Assembly (NCBI RefSeq): GCF_000305495.1 | Contig: NZ_AJTN02000203.1 | Span: forward strand, 1-52,216 | Source of the DNA: Peribacillus psychrosaccharolyticus ATCC 23296 | GTDB taxonomy: Bacteria > Bacillota > Bacilli > Bacillales > DSM-1321 | DNA: 52,216 nucleotides | Direction: 5' to 3' | Part shown: positions 19,162 to 28,698 of the stretch, piece by piece | Numbering within the stretch: position 1 is the stretch's first letter | Layout: every line of letters begins with the position of its first letter | Notes under the pieces: model-generated | What the model saw: the letters and a program-made list of their open reading frames with translations, nothing else | Database searches by the model: none | Told to the model about the DNA's origin: nothing | Program-made: the position numbers and the translations under genes

Positions 19162-19785
19162 TTATTTCCGAATCCTCTTCACGATACTATTAAGTACATT
19201 CTTTAATTTCGTAAAAAGTCCTGTAATTTTATTATAAATCTTTACGACGAATAATTTAAGTTTTTTCGGCAATTTATTCCAAAATATTTCAAATAACCAA
19301 AAAACCGGCTTTAAAAAGACAAGTAAAATGGATAAAATCACCTTGAAAATCCATTTGAAAATGGAAAACACCAGTTTTACTATACCTACGAGTAGTAAGA
19401 TCAAACTGGTTATTATCCATTTTATAGGTAAGAAAATCAGAGTTTGTACTATTTTATTGATTAGTCGAACCGTTTTAATAAATGAATCAATACTTAGCTC
19501 GAGCATTTTCTTGTAGATCGTTTTAAAAAGGGCTTGATAAGCAGCAAACCCACATAATAAGGCTAAGAAAAGATACAGACGGAGCTCGCCTTCATTCACA
19601 AGAAATAATACGTAAAAAATAATCAGTCCTTGAATCAGCCAAAATAAAAAATCGTTAATAAAGATTAACCATCCTCTATTGCTGGACCGTTTAAGAAAAC
19701 GGGTATACGTATCAAGGGCAGCACCAAAATAGCTGCCCATGCCGATCATGGCGAGAAGAGTATAAAACTGTGTGGTAAGTGTCAT
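19162..19785 (-). CDS. yabQ: Spore cortex protein YabQ
   Basis: A 207-residue membrane protein with about four to five hydrophobic segments: TLLAMIGMGSYFGAALD at the N-terminus, then FINDFLFWLIQGLIIFYVLF, LRLYLFLALLCGFAAYQALF, and a long hydrophobic centre. It ends in a basic tail. In B. subtilis YabQ is needed for spore cortex formation and is made under sigma-E. The gene overlaps yabP by four bases (ATGA), so the two are coupled, and precedes divIC. Confidence 0.9.
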   Translation of the reverse strand: MTLTTQFYTLLAMIGMGSYFGAALDTYTRFLKRSSNRGWLIFINDFLFWLIQGLIIFYVLFLVNEGELRLYLFLALLCGFAAYQALFKTIYKKMLELSIDSFIKTVRLINKIVQTLIFLPIKWIITSLILLLVGIVKLVFSIFKWIFKVILSILLVFLKPVFWLFEIFWNKLPKKLKLFVVKIYNKITGLFTKLKNVLNSIVKRIRK

Positions 19786-20090
19786 TTGAACAACTTGCCA
19801 AAGAAACCTTTAGCTTTCTCCCCTGTATGCTCATCCAAATAAACCAAATCATCAATTTTCCCTTTAATCGAGACAATCCCTTTATCCACATCAAGGTTTT
19901 TCATTTGTAAATTATGGCCTCTTATAGACAAGAAGCCCATTGAAGTTTCTAGTAGAAATTCTTCATTATCAAAGCTTTCTACCTGTTTGACTCCGGTAAT
20001 ATCGAGAAGACGTCGTCCACGCATGATAACATCGTGTTCTTGTACGGTACTTTTTGACGTATGTTGGATTGGTTCTTGAAATTGGCTCAT
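19782..20090 (-). CDS. yabP: Sporulation protein YabP
   Basis: A 102-residue soluble protein of the YabP/YqfC family: HDVIMRGRRLLDITGVKQVESFDNEEF is split across the N-terminal half and is followed by TSMGFLSIRGHNLQMKNLDV. In B. subtilis it is a sigma-E dependent protein encoded with yabQ, with a mild or unclear role. It probably begins a sigma-E transcript, since the gap upstream (20091-20162) contains a sequence like a sigma-E -10. Overlaps yabQ by four bases. Confidence 0.9.
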   Translation of the reverse strand: MSQFQEPIQHTSKSTVQEHDVIMRGRRLLDITGVKQVESFDNEEFLLETSMGFLSIRGHNLQMKNLDVDKGIVSIKGKIDDLVYLDEHTGEKAKGFFGKLFK

Positions 20091-20122
20091 TTTTCATCCC
20101 TCACAATAACACATTTTGTACA

Positions 20123-20130
20123 AGTTTATG
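20123..20130 (-). promoter_or_regulatory. Possible sigma-E -10 element before yabP
   Basis: On the minus strand CATAAACT matches seven of eight bases of the sigma-E -10 (CATACAMT) about 33 bp upstream of the yabP start. The -35 region (TCTAAAA, 13 bp upstream) is weak. The assignment rests mostly on the known sigma-E control of yabP-yabQ in B. subtilis. Confidence 0.35.
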
Positions 20131-20162
20131 TGCGGGATGCACGTTTTAGAACCAGCTGCTGA

Positions 20163-20432
20163 TCACTCTCCGCCGAGCTTTTCTTCTTTTAATACGGTAA
20201 ACATATCAGCTGCATCTTCTTTTCTCGTCATTTCTTGAATTTTATCGATTCGAACAGTTACTCTTTTTTGCCCAAAAAGGATCGCAAGTTCATCATTTTC
20301 TTTTACAGTAGAACTGGCCTTAGCCTGTATTCCATTAATAGAAATTCTTCCTTTATCGGCTACTTCTTTTGCAAGTGTTCTGCGTTTAATCAAACGTGAG
20401 ACCTTTAAGAATTTATCAAGTCGCATCGGCAT
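20163..20432 (-). CDS. rqcP: Ribosome quality control protein RqcP, S4 domain
   Basis: Small S4-domain RNA-binding protein that works with RqcH on stalled 50S subunits to add C-terminal alanine tails. Almost the whole 89-residue protein is the S4 domain: MRLDKFLKVSRLIKRRTLAKEVADKGRISING, then VKENDELAILFGQKRVTVRI. Three in-frame ATGs lie close together; I chose the one at 20430-20432, eight bases after AAGGAG. The first ATG (20438) is only two bases from that site. It is downstream of mazG with a 15-bp gap. Confidence 0.92.
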   Translation of the reverse strand: MPMRLDKFLKVSRLIKRRTLAKEVADKGRISINGIQAKASSTVKENDELAILFGQKRVTVRIDKIQEMTRKEDAADMFTVLKEEKLGGE

Positions 20433-20447
20433 TTTCATTTCTCCTTT

Positions 20448-21923
20448 TTATAGACCATTTTGTTTTGCTTCATTCCAAAACCCATCTAATTCCTCCAAGT
20501 TATAGTCGGAGAATTCTTTATTACTTTCTCTTACGCGGTCTTCTATATAGGTAAACCGGCGATAAAATTTTTGATTCGCTGCGTAAACTGCCTCATCTGC
20601 TTGAATATTATAGAGGCGTAATACATTCACAATCGCAAATAGTAGATCACCTAATTCATCCTTCATTCGACTCTTATCTACTTCGTCTGTCATTTCCTGT
20701 TCTACTTCTACTATTTCTTCTTTTACCTTTTTCCAAGCTTCAGAAACCTCATCCCAATCAAAGCCCACTTTTGCCGCGCGTTTTTGGTATTCAAAGGCAC
20801 GAATTAAATTAGGCACCGATTTTCCCACATCATCAAGCAATGAACTTTCTTTTACGGTATCACTATTTTCTTTTTCAAGTTGTTTAATTTTTTGCCAATT
20901 AACCAGTACTTCTTCCTCCGTGTCTGCTTGAACATCACCAAAAACATGAGGGTGACGTCGAACCATCTTAGAAGAAATAGACTCTAGCACATCATCAATT
21001 GTGAACATTCCCTCATCTTCACCAATCTGAGCATGAAGCATGACTTGTAACAAGACATCGCCCAGTTCACCAATCATACCTTCATCGTCTTCTTCGTCTA
21101 TCGCATCAATTAATTCATAAGCTTCCTCGATTAAATAAGTTTTTAGACTTTGGTGCGTCTGTTTCTTATCCCATGGGCAGCCATCTGGTCCACGTAATTG
21201 AGAAATGATAGTCCGTAATGTGTTAAATTCACGGTATTGTTGTGCAGTCTCTTTTACCGGTGGTACATATACGCTTGTGAGATTGCTAAGCTCCATCTGA
21301 CGGTCTAATTCGAATAAAGGTAGTTTGACGATGGATTCCGCATCACTACCTGCAGCGGTGACGATATAGACTTCATGATCATAAGGTAACCTTTCCATTA
21401 GGGTCAATTTCACATCGGATGCAACAAATGCATCGTACACTTGACCAATAATCATATGCTGAGTAATATGCAGCTCATCTCTCCTTAGAGCTGTTCCATC
21501 GAGCAGTTGGAATCCATCTATTGGATCAATTTGCACAGCAAGGAATAACGGATCTAAAAAGCTTTGACCACCTTCTACTTTTACAGCAATCCCTTTTTCT
21601 TTCCCTTTTTCAAGAAGCAGCTGAACAGTCTTCTCAGCTACCATTGGATGACCTGGTACAGCGTATAAAACGGTCTCCTTTTCTGCCAATTGTATTAGGG
21701 TGTCTGAAATTTCTTCATAAACTTGTTCAAATTGATCATGCTTTTCATAGACGGAATCAAAGCTGCTCCACGTCATCCCTTCTGCTGATAATTCAGCTAT
21801 TACTGGATGATCCATTGTACGGACATAGCAAAAGCCTGCTGATGTAAGTTTTTTATAAATACCAAGGGGAAGCTGATTTAAATCACCTGCACCAAGGCCA
21901 ATAATCGTAATTTCAGATGTCAT
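20448..21923 (-). CDS. mazG: Fusion of tetrapyrrole methylase-like domain and MazG pyrophosphohydrolase
   Basis: The 491-residue protein has two domains. Residues about 1-215 look like a SAM-dependent tetrapyrrole methylase (ITIIGLGAGDLNQLPLG, YAVPGHPMVAEKTV). Residues about 230-490 are MazG, with LRGPDGCPWDKKQTHQSL, EEAYELIDAIDEED, and GELGDVLLQVMLHAQI and RMKDELGDLLFAIVNVLRL carrying the metal-binding EExxE/D sets. MazG hydrolyses aberrant NTPs. The fusion is standard for Bacillus YabN; the methylase half has no known substrate. It follows yabM with a four-base gap and its stop is 15 bp before rqcP. Confidence 0.95.
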   Translation of the reverse strand: MTSEITIIGLGAGDLNQLPLGIYKKLTSAGFCYVRTMDHPVIAELSAEGMTWSSFDSVYEKHDQFEQVYEEISDTLIQLAEKETVLYAVPGHPMVAEKTVQLLLEKGKEKGIAVKVEGGQSFLDPLFLAVQIDPIDGFQLLDGTALRRDELHITQHMIIGQVYDAFVASDVKLTLMERLPYDHEVYIVTAAGSDAESIVKLPLFELDRQMELSNLTSVYVPPVKETAQQYREFNTLRTIISQLRGPDGCPWDKKQTHQSLKTYLIEEAYELIDAIDEEDDEGMIGELGDVLLQVMLHAQIGEDEGMFTIDDVLESISSKMVRRHPHVFGDVQADTEEEVLVNWQKIKQLEKENSDTVKESSLLDDVGKSVPNLIRAFEYQKRAAKVGFDWDEVSEAWKKVKEEIVEVEQEMTDEVDKSRMKDELGDLLFAIVNVLRLYNIQADEAVYAANQKFYRRFTYIEDRVRESNKEFSDYNLEELDGFWNEAKQNGL

Positions 21924-21927
21924 GTTT

Positions 21928-23550
21928 CTACTTAGCTCCTTCTTTTCTATCTCTAATCAACACAGCGAGCTTATTTCCAGCCGGTACCAAAGAAAGTTCC
22001 TCTTTCGTATATAGTCCCGACCGCAGAATAAATGCACCGTATATAACAACACCAATCATCACGCCTGTTAAAGTATGAATGGCGGAGAGCATTCTCCCCA
22101 ACCCAAAGGTCATATATAGGAAAGCAAATAGTTTATTATATATGTACAGAATACCTGACATAAGAGCCGTACCCAAATAAATGATTCCTGCATCGCGTAA
22201 TAAAACAATTGGCTGCTTCATTACCTTTCGCAGTACCAAATAAAATAGCAACGACATAATGAAAAAGGAACCAATTGTTGCCCATGCAGCGCCAACAATC
22301 TGCCATTGGGGAATGAGTGCCTGATTGAGAATTAATTTAAAGACTAACCCAACGATCACAATTAGAATTGATACCCTAGCCCGTCCTATACTTTGCAGGA
22401 TGGCTGCTTTAGTAATGATTAACGACGTAAAAACAATAGACAAGGCTAATATTGCTAGTGTTCCCGAACCCTTGCTGTCCGTAAACAGCATTCTATTAAC
22501 AGGATTAATTAAACAAATTAGTCCCATGGCTGCAGGAATTCCGATACTTGCACTTATTCGTAAAGCAAGCTTTGTTTTTGTATGCAGCTCAGTCAGCTCT
22601 CCTTTTGAGAGGTAGCTTGAAATCAGCGGAACCATAGAAAGAGATAAAGCATTAGCCACTACTGTCCCTAATTGAATTAAGGGCTGGCCTCGATCATATA
22701 CTCCTTTTAGTTCCTTAGCCAGCGTACTCGTGATCCCAGATTCACGAAGCAAAGCATATAAGTTCAGTGAATCAATTAATTGCACTAAAACGAGAATTAA
22801 ACTAGTTAGACAAAAAGCTAGGCCTTGAGCAAATAAGGCTTTTGTTATCAACCAAAAGTCAGCTGCCTTTACCATCACTCTGCCAGGCTGGTTCCACTCT
22901 TTACGAACCACTACAAAGCCTAAAAGCAAGACTAGACTTGCAAAGCCTCCCGTAATCGATCCACTCACTGCCCCTGCACCTGCTGCATATAGAGAATACC
23001 CTTGATTTACTAAGAAAAAGGACATAATTAAGATAGTGGCAACACGAACTACTTGTTCAACCACCTGTGATACAGCGGTTGGAATCATATCTTGCTTTCC
23101 CTGATAAAAACCGCGGATGAGGGCACTAGCAGGCATTAATAAAAATGAAAAAGCTACTAAACGAAGCAGCGGGGCAAGCTCAATATCACCCATTATCGCC
23201 GCTACCCGCTCCGCACCAGTATATAACGCACTAAATAATACTAAACCCAGCACACTCAACAAAATACCTGCTGTAAACAGAATATCTTTAACGGATATAC
23301 TTGAGTCCCCTTGGTTTCGTTCGGCAATTAACTTCGAAATAACCATAGGAAACCCAATCGTTGCTAAGGTAAACGCAATCCCATAAAACGGGTACACCTG
23401 CTGATAAATATAAAAACCAATATCCCCAACAATATTTTGATAAGGAATCCGATACACTGCACTCAGCAGCTTTACAAGGATGCCCGCAATACTTAAAACC
23501 AACGCACCCTTCACAAGCATCTTCGACGACTCCAAAGGCCCCACAGCCAT
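21928..23550 (-). CDS. yabM: MATE/MurJ-like polysaccharide flippase family protein (YabM, SpoVB-like)
   Basis: A 540-residue integral membrane protein with about 14 hydrophobic segments and the SpoVB/MOP-superfamily pattern near the N-terminus (KMLVKGALVLSIAGILVKLL, YRIPYQNIVGDIGFYIYQQVYP). The family flips lipid-linked sugars; SpoVB and YtgP are paralogues in B. subtilis. I chose the ATG at 23548-23550, with GGAAGGGG upstream. An open frame continues 68 codons further, but only through intergenic repeats, so that extension is not real. It heads the yabM-mazG-rqcP group. Confidence 0.88.
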   Translation of the reverse strand: MAVGPLESSKMLVKGALVLSIAGILVKLLSAVYRIPYQNIVGDIGFYIYQQVYPFYGIAFTLATIGFPMVISKLIAERNQGDSSISVKDILFTAGILLSVLGLVLFSALYTGAERVAAIMGDIELAPLLRLVAFSFLLMPASALIRGFYQGKQDMIPTAVSQVVEQVVRVATILIMSFFLVNQGYSLYAAGAGAVSGSITGGFASLVLLLGFVVVRKEWNQPGRVMVKAADFWLITKALFAQGLAFCLTSLILVLVQLIDSLNLYALLRESGITSTLAKELKGVYDRGQPLIQLGTVVANALSLSMVPLISSYLSKGELTELHTKTKLALRISASIGIPAAMGLICLINPVNRMLFTDSKGSGTLAILALSIVFTSLIITKAAILQSIGRARVSILIVIVGLVFKLILNQALIPQWQIVGAAWATIGSFFIMSLLFYLVLRKVMKQPIVLLRDAGIIYLGTALMSGILYIYNKLFAFLYMTFGLGRMLSAIHTLTGVMIGVVIYGAFILRSGLYTKEELSLVPAGNKLAVLIRDRKEGAK

Positions 23551-23595
23551 ACACGACCCCTTCCAAACATATGTAAAAATATTATAACATAACAA

Positions 23596-23713
23596 GAAAA
23601 GCGCAGGTGCCCTGTTCAGCCTCCGAAGCAAATAGGGAGGGACCCGAAAGGCGGTTTGTGCCTTTTGAGGGCGCTCATCTTTTGCACAGGGGGCTAGGGC
23701 ACCGGAGCTAGAC
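23596..23713 (+). repeat. GAAAAGCG...GAGCTAGAC intergenic repeat, copy A
   Basis: A 118-bp element with GAAAAGCGCAGGTGCCCTG at one end and CTAGGGCACCGGAGCTAGAC at the other; GGTGCCCT and AGGGCACC are perfectly complementary. The middle contains AAATAGGGAGGGACCC, AAAGGCGG and GCCTTTTGAGGG. It is nearly identical to copy C (23842-23958) over the central part. The unit lies upstream of yabM in a region with no gene. Confidence 0.85.
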
Positions 23714-23718
23714 AGCAA

Positions 23719-23836
23719 GAAAAGCGGAAGCGCCTGGTCAGCTCCGACAGGCATAAGAACAGCCTCGACGCAGGATGTTCTTCCCCTGCATAGAGGATGG
23801 GCTTATGACCCGAGGAGCTAGGCGCTGGAGCTAGAC
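23719..23836 (+). repeat. GAAAAGCG...GAGCTAGAC intergenic repeat, copy B (second subtype)
   Basis: A 118-bp element sharing the two ends of copies A and C (GAAAAGCGGAAGCGCCTGG and CTAGGCGCTGGAGCTAGAC) but with a different middle (GACAGGCATAAG ... GGGCTTATGACC). AGCGCCT and AGGCGCT near the ends are perfectly complementary although their sequence differs from copy A. It begins six bases after copy A. I recognise this subtype as resembling a repeat seen in other Bacillaceae intergenic regions, which I cannot verify here. Confidence 0.85.
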
Positions 23837-23841
23837 AACAT

Positions 23842-23958
23842 GAAAAGCGCAGGCAGCCTGTTCAGCCCCCGAAGCAAATAGGGAGGGACCCGAAAGGCGG
23901 TTTGTGCCTTTTGAGGGCGCTCATCTTTTGCACAGGGGCTAGGGCACCGGAGCTAGAT
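23842..23958 (+). repeat. GAAAAGCG...GAGCTAGA intergenic repeat, copy C
   Basis: A 117-bp unit nearly identical to copy A from about the twentieth base on, including GAAGCAAATAGGGAGGGACC and TTTTGCACAGGGG. Its 5' end reads GCGCAGGCAGCCTG, so the terminal stem with AGGGCACC is partly lost. It begins six bases after copy B and is followed by a remnant GAAAAGC (23963-23969). The stretch 23551-24027 holds only these repeats and the spoVT terminator. Confidence 0.85.
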
Positions 23959-23984
23959 CACAAGAAAAGCAATTTTGGGCTTGT

Positions 23985-24016
23985 ACAAAAAAAGACAGCC
24001 CATCGGCTGTCTTTTT
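23985..24016 (-). terminator. Rho-independent terminator of spoVT
   Basis: Perfect 10-bp stem AAAGACAGCC / GGCTGTCTTT with a 4-nt loop and a T run on the minus strand. The symmetrical A and T flanks mean it could also work on the plus strand. Confidence 0.88.
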
Positions 24017-24027
24017 AAAAGATGATT

Positions 24028-24564
24028 TTATGAATCCATTTGGCGGGCTAAGAAGCTTGCTGCTGTTTCTACTGCTTTTTGTTCCACTTCTCCTAAAGTT
24101 GATTCTTTAGAGAAGATAACGACAGCTCCGATTGGATCACCGTTGGCGACGATTGGTGCAATTGTATAAGATTGTACCTCTTCGTCTACCGAATCAACAA
24201 GCGAAATGGTGCCTTTTGTCTTTTCGATAACAGAGTGACGGTCCTCCATAAGCTTTTCAAGAAGATCGCCTACACTTTTGTTCATAAAGTCTTTTTTTGA
24301 GCCGCCTGCTACGGCGATATATGTGTCACGATCACAAATAAGTACAGGGTTTCCTAAGCTGTCAAAAATAGCTTCTGCATATTCTCTAGCAAAGTCACCT
24401 AATTCACTTATTGGTGAGTATTTTTTTAAAATGACTTCTCCATCTCTATCTACGAAGATTTCTAATGGGTCTCCTTCACGAATACGCAATGTTCTGCGGA
24501 TTTCTTTTGGGATTACAACCCTGCCTAAATCATCAATTCGGCGCACTATTCCAGTTGCTTTCAT
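24028..24564 (-). CDS. spoVT: Stage V sporulation protein T, AbrB-type regulator
   Basis: Forespore transcription factor that adjusts sigma-G-dependent genes. The N-terminal 50 residues are an AbrB-like swapped-hairpin DNA-binding domain (MKATGIVRRIDDLGRVVIPKE). The rest is a GAF-like domain, with QSYTIAPIVANGDPIGAVVIF near the end. I chose the ATG at 24562-24564 (178 residues, the B. subtilis length), with GAGG nine bases upstream; in-frame upstream starts add eight unrelated residues. It shares the N-terminal domain with abrB at 44.2 kb. Confidence 0.96.
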   Translation of the reverse strand: MKATGIVRRIDDLGRVVIPKEIRRTLRIREGDPLEIFVDRDGEVILKKYSPISELGDFAREYAEAIFDSLGNPVLICDRDTYIAVAGGSKKDFMNKSVGDLLEKLMEDRHSVIEKTKGTISLVDSVDEEVQSYTIAPIVANGDPIGAVVIFSKESTLGEVEQKAVETAASFLARQMDS

Positions 24565-24730
24565 CTTGTGTTGCCTCACTTTCATCAAATTGATTTTTTC
24601 GATAATGATGGGGTTTCTGTAAAAATCATTATCAGTATTTTCATTAGTATTTTTCTAATGGTAAGTTCTATGCATTTTGAAAAAATATTTCTTTTTCAGA
24701 CAGTTGAAAAGCTCGCTTTACTAATGACTT

Positions 24731-27700
24731 TTACTGAGATTGCTTTTCTCTTTTTACATTTTGCAATCCTTTAACCAGTTCAAATAAAATCTGCAGCCAT
24801 TTTTCATCAGCGATTCCCTTGATGTGTAAAACCAGCTTCATTTTGCTTCCTTCCATCCCAAGACCAACCATCCGTCCAAACTTCGAACCTAATTGGAAAA
24901 TCTTTTGACCATCTATATGTGCACTTGTTTTTTCTGAGATAAGGATGGAAATCTCCTGCTTAGCTTGTTTAATTCCTTCGATTCCTGCCTTAAGAGCATA
25001 GACCTTCATTTCTGCAATTAAAAATAAATAGGTGATTTCTTGAGGATAGTCGCCAAATCTGTCTACCATCTCTTCCTGCAGTTCTTCAAGTTCTTCTAAG
25101 GTGGTAATGCCTCTAAAGCGTTTGTACATCTCAATCTTTTGGTGCCCATCAGAAAGATAAGTATCTGGAATATAGGCATCCACCTCAATATCCATCTCGA
25201 GAGCAGGCGTTACATCTACAGGTTTTTTATTACGTCTTTCTTCTACTGCTTCCTGCAGCATTTGAGAATACAGATCGAACCCTACTGAATCAATAAAGCC
25301 ATGCTGCTCAGCACCTAGAATATTTCCAGCACCACGTATCGACAAATCTCGCATAGCAATTTTAAATCCGGATCCCAATTCCGTAAATTCTTTTATAGAT
25401 TGCAGTCGTTTTTCAGCCACCTCAGTTAGTACTTTATCCTTTTGATAGGTGAAAAATGCGTAAGCGACACGGTTAGACCGGCCTACACGACCACGCAGCT
25501 GATAAAGCTGTGATAGGCCCATTTTGTCTGCGTTATTCACAATCAATGTATTCACATTCGGTATATCTACACCTGTTTCAATGATGGTCGTACTTACCAA
25601 CACATCATATTCACCTTCAAGAAAACCTAGCATCACTGCTTCCAGCTCTTGCTCGGACATTTGACCATGTGCAAAAATGACACGTGCTTCCGGTACAAGC
25701 ATGGAAATTTCTTCTGCTTTTCTTGCTATATCCTCTACCCGGTTGTATAAAAAGTAAACCTGTCCGCCCCGTGCCAACTCCCTTTCTATCGCTTCTCGAG
25801 CTAGTGCTCCGTTATATTCCATTACATACGTTTGCACAGGAAATCTGTTCTCAGGAGGTGTCTCAATAACAGATAGGTCGCGTACGCCAAGCATCGACAT
25901 ATGAAGAGTCCTCGGAATTGGGGTGGCCGTTAAAGTCAGTACATCTATATTTGTTTTCAATTGTTTGATTTTTTCTTTATGTGTAACACCGAAACGCTGT
26001 TCTTCATCGATAATTAGGAAACCAAGATCACGGTAAATGATATCCTTGGATAATATCCTGTGCGTCCCTACTACGATATCAACTGTCCCAGCTTTTAATC
26101 CCTTTAATGTTTCTGTCTGCTGCTTCTTGGTTCTGAAACGGCTCAGCAATCCAATTGAAATGGGATAGTCTTGAAAACGTTCACGTAATGTTTCGTAATG
26201 CTGCTGAGCGAGAATCGTCGTTGGCACTAGAAATGCTACTTGCTTGCCATCCATGATGGATTTAAAAGCCGCCCTGATAGCCACTTCTGTTTTACCATAG
26301 CCGACATCACCACATAAAAGCCGGTCCATTGGCCGTTCACGTTCCATATCCTTTTTAATTTCAACAATCGACCGAAGCTGGTCCTCTGTTTCGTTATAAG
26401 GGAAAGACAATTCAAATTCACGTTGCAGATCACCATCTGGAGAAAAGGCATACCCTTTTGCAGCTTCCCGTTCTGCATATAGTTTAATTAAATCATCGGC
26501 GATATTCTGTACAGATGACTGAACTTTACTCTTGACCCGTTTCCATTCTGTTCCGCCAAGCTTATAAAGCTTAGGTTCTTTTCCTTCTGAGGCCACATAT
26601 TTTTGAATTAAATCAATTTGATCAACAGGTACATAGAGCTTGTCACTCGCTTGATAGCGAATATGAATATAGTCTTTATGCACTCCATTTATAGATAGGG
26701 TTTCAATCCCTAAGTATTTACCAATCCCGTGATTAACATGGACGACAAAGTCGCCTACCTTTAATTCTGAATAACTTTTAATCCGTTCTGCATTCGATAA
26801 CTTTTGCCTTCTAGCAGATTTCTTAGTTTTTTTGTTAAATAAATCTTGCTCTGTAATAATTGCATATTTTTGAAGCGGCAGTTCAAATCCATTATTCAAA
26901 TTCCCTTGGATAATTTGAATCTTTCCAGGGAGAATTTCGCTTGTTTCCTTAAGAACAGCAGCTTCGATTTCATAATCTGCGAGTACGCTTTGAAGCTTTT
27001 TAACTCGTTCCTCATCAGGTCCAAGGACTAACACCGCATATTTACTTTTTTTCCACCGATCAACTTCTGTTTTAAAAACATTCATCTGCCCATGAAAACT
27101 TTGCATCTGTTTACTAGTAAAGTTAATGATGTTCTGCGGATTAGTATATGGGACATGCCTTAAGAAAAGGGAAAGATAGATAAACGGATGTCCTGAATAA
27201 CTCGTTAATTCAGGTAAACGGTGTGCTAGTTTTACATCATGAATGATCTGTCCTTCAGCAAGCAGACCGGTATACCAGTCTGCTTCTTCTTTTTCAAGGA
27301 TATCGTTAACTTCTTGAATGCGGCCAATTTCGTCCATAATTACGATACCATTCTTCGGTAGATAATCTATTAAACTAGCCGGCACGTCGTAGGCTAAGCT
27401 TAGATATTTAAAGATTTGGTCAGGCTTAATGCCATTTTTCAATAAATCTAACTCAGAACTAACGTTATTCATTAACAGTTCTTTAACTTTTTCATTCTTC
27501 AGTTTCTTTAAACTTTTGCTCAGACCATTTTCTAGTTTATCTACGACTGATGAGATATGTCCTGAGTCAAGAAGCGCTTCCACTACTGGTCCAATTTCAA
27601 TAGAGGTGAGCTTAGAAATGGAGCGTTGGTCTTCAATCGAAAAAGTTCGAATAGAATCGATTTCTGTATCAAATAACTCAATTCGAATTGGATTAGCTGA

Positions 27701-28261
27701 AGTAATCGGATATATATCAATAATTCCGCCTCTGATACTAAACTCCCCAGGTGAAGAGACCATTTCAACACGAGAATACCCCATGGAGATAAAAGTTCGA
27801 ATAGCTGTTTCCAGATCCAAATCTTCTCCAAGTTTAAAGGAAAATTGATAGGTCTTCCATACTTCCTTCGGCGGTAGTAATTTCCGTAAACCTGGAATAG
27901 GAACTATTACTATTCCTTTTTTTGATTTCGACCAATGATTTAACACTTCCACACGTTGAGACCTTAATTCTGGGCTCGCTACACTCAGTTCTGCTGCGAT
28001 TAATTCATTAGCAGGATAGACGAATAGCTCTTCATCTGAGATGAAATTAGCAAGGTCCTCTTGCAGCTTTTGTGCCTGTAGCAAATTTGGCGTTACGATC
28101 AATATCGACTGACCTGTTTTTTCATATACAGAAGCAATTAACATCGACCGCGAAGAACCAGACAATCCCGATATTAGCTGCTCTTTTAATCCTTCATCAA
28201 TTCCTGTAATTAATGAGTGGACATCATCGTGTTTGGAAAACAAATTTTGCAAACCATTCAC
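24731..28261 (-). CDS. mfd: Transcription-repair coupling factor Mfd
   Basis: Removes RNA polymerase stalled at DNA lesions and recruits UvrA. The 1176-residue protein has an N-terminal UvrB-like region, an RNA-polymerase interaction domain around [19 protein letters not shown] (about 500-520), and a RecG-like superfamily 2 translocase. Walker A is [12 protein letters not shown] (about residue 650) and the DEEQ box is [17 protein letters not shown]-terminal domain follows. Start is GTG at 28259-28261 with AGGAGGG six bases upstream. It follows fin, with a terminator between them, and precedes spoVT. Confidence 0.97.
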   Translation of the reverse strand: MNGLQNLFSKHDDVHSLITGIDEGLKEQLISGLSGSSRSMLIASVYEKTGQSILIVTPNLLQAQKLQEDLANFISDEELFVYPANELIAAELSVASPELRSQRVEVLNHWSKSKKGIVIVPIPGLRKLLPPKEVWKTYQFSFKLGEDLDLETAIRTFISMGYSRVEMVSSPGEFSIRGGIIDIYPITSANPIRIELFDTEIDSIRTFSIEDQRSISKLTSIEIGPVVEALLDSGHISSVVDKLENGLSKSLKKLKNEKVKELLMNNVSSELDLLKNGIKPDQIFKYLSLAYDVPASLIDYLPKNGIVIMDEIGRIQEVNDILEKEEADWYTGLLAEGQIIHDVKLAHRLPELTSYSGHPFIYLSLFLRHVPYTNPQNIINFTSKQMQSFHGQMNVFKTEVDRWKKSKYAVLVLGPDEERVKKLQSVLADYEIEAAVLKETSEILPGKIQIIQGNLNNGFELPLQKYAIITEQDLFNKKTKKSARRQKLSNAERIKSYSELKVGDFVVHVNHGIGKYLGIETLSINGVHKDYIHIRYQASDKLYVPVDQIDLIQKYVASEGKEPKLYKLGGTEWKRVKSKVQSSVQNIADDLIKLYAEREAAKGYAFSPDGDLQREFELSFPYNETEDQLRSIVEIKKDMERERPMDRLLCGDVGYGKTEVAIRAAFKSIMDGKQVAFLVPTTILAQQHYETLRERFQDYPISIGLLSRFRTKKQQTETLKGLKAGTVDIVVGTHRILSKDIIYRDLGFLIIDEEQRFGVTHKEKIKQLKTNIDVLTLTATPIPRTLHMSMLGVRDLSVIETPPENRFPVQTYVMEYNGALAREAIERELARGGQVYFLYNRVEDIARKAEEISMLVPEARVIFAHGQMSEQELEAVMLGFLEGEYDVLVSTTIIETGVDIPNVNTLIVNNADKMGLSQLYQLRGRVGRSNRVAYAFFTYQKDKVLTEVAEKRLQSIKEFTELGSGFKIAMRDLSIRGAGNILGAEQHGFIDSVGFDLYSQMLQEAVEERRNKKPVDVTPALEMDIEVDAYIPDTYLSDGHQKIEMYKRFRGITTLEELEELQEEMVDRFGDYPQEITYLFLIAEMKVYALKAGIEGIKQAKQEISILISEKTSAHIDGQKIFQLGSKFGRMVGLGMEGSKMKLVLHIKGIADEKWLQILFELVKGLQNVKREKQSQ

Positions 28262-28329
28262 ATTGGTCCCTCCTCTCTCTCGTACATCTGTAGGCTTTAG
28301 CCCTATGGCTGTATAAAATTAAACAAACG

Positions 28330-28357
28330 GAAAAATGCTTTGGATTCGGTCCAAAGC
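28330..28357 (-). terminator. Rho-independent terminator of fin
   Basis: Perfect 8-bp stem GCTTTGGA / TCCAAAGC with a 5-nt loop, followed by ATTTTT on the minus strand, between fin and mfd. Confidence 0.75.
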
Positions 28358-28367
28358 TCCCTTCCGC

Positions 28368-28598
28368 CTAATGGATGATATAATCATTTTGATGCAATTC
28401 CGGATTTTTTTGTAGTAGTTCATAACAATCATCACAAATCGCTGAAACCTGAACATCTCCGGCAGAGTCATATACAATCATGTCCATGCGTTCTTCTTGG
28501 GTAAGTTTATTAAAACCAAGCTGTTCTGTATCCAGTACTTGTGCCTCAATTGTACCAAGTTTTGTTCCGCAATGGCTGCAATGATAGTGGAGAGCCAT
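28368..28598 (-). CDS. fin: Anti-sigma-F factor Fin
   Basis: Small zinc-ribbon protein that in B. subtilis inhibits sigma-F so that sigma-G can take over in the forespore. The 76-residue sequence has the two cysteine pairs CSHCG (about 8-12) and CDDCY (about 56-60) that would bind zinc, and the core LGFNKLTQEERMDMIVYD. Length and position between pth and mfd match B. subtilis yabK (fin). It is the second sigma antagonist with CXXC pairs in the window; csfB at the right end acts on sigma-G. Confidence 0.93.
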   Translation of the reverse strand: MALHYHCSHCGTKLGTIEAQVLDTEQLGFNKLTQEERMDMIVYDSAGDVQVSAICDDCYELLQKNPELHQNDYIIH

Positions 28599-28698
28599 AT
28601 ATTTAACCCCCTATTGTCGCTTTAGTAGTAGTATAAACCGAAAGAGGGTCTAAATATTCACAGAGATTTGTTTATATTTTTGTTCATATTTTTATTTC

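Noticed and set aside
23551-23754. A 68-codon N-terminal extension of yabM
   Set aside because: It runs through intergenic repeat copies A and B; the ATG at 23550 has a ribosome-binding site and gives the normal length.
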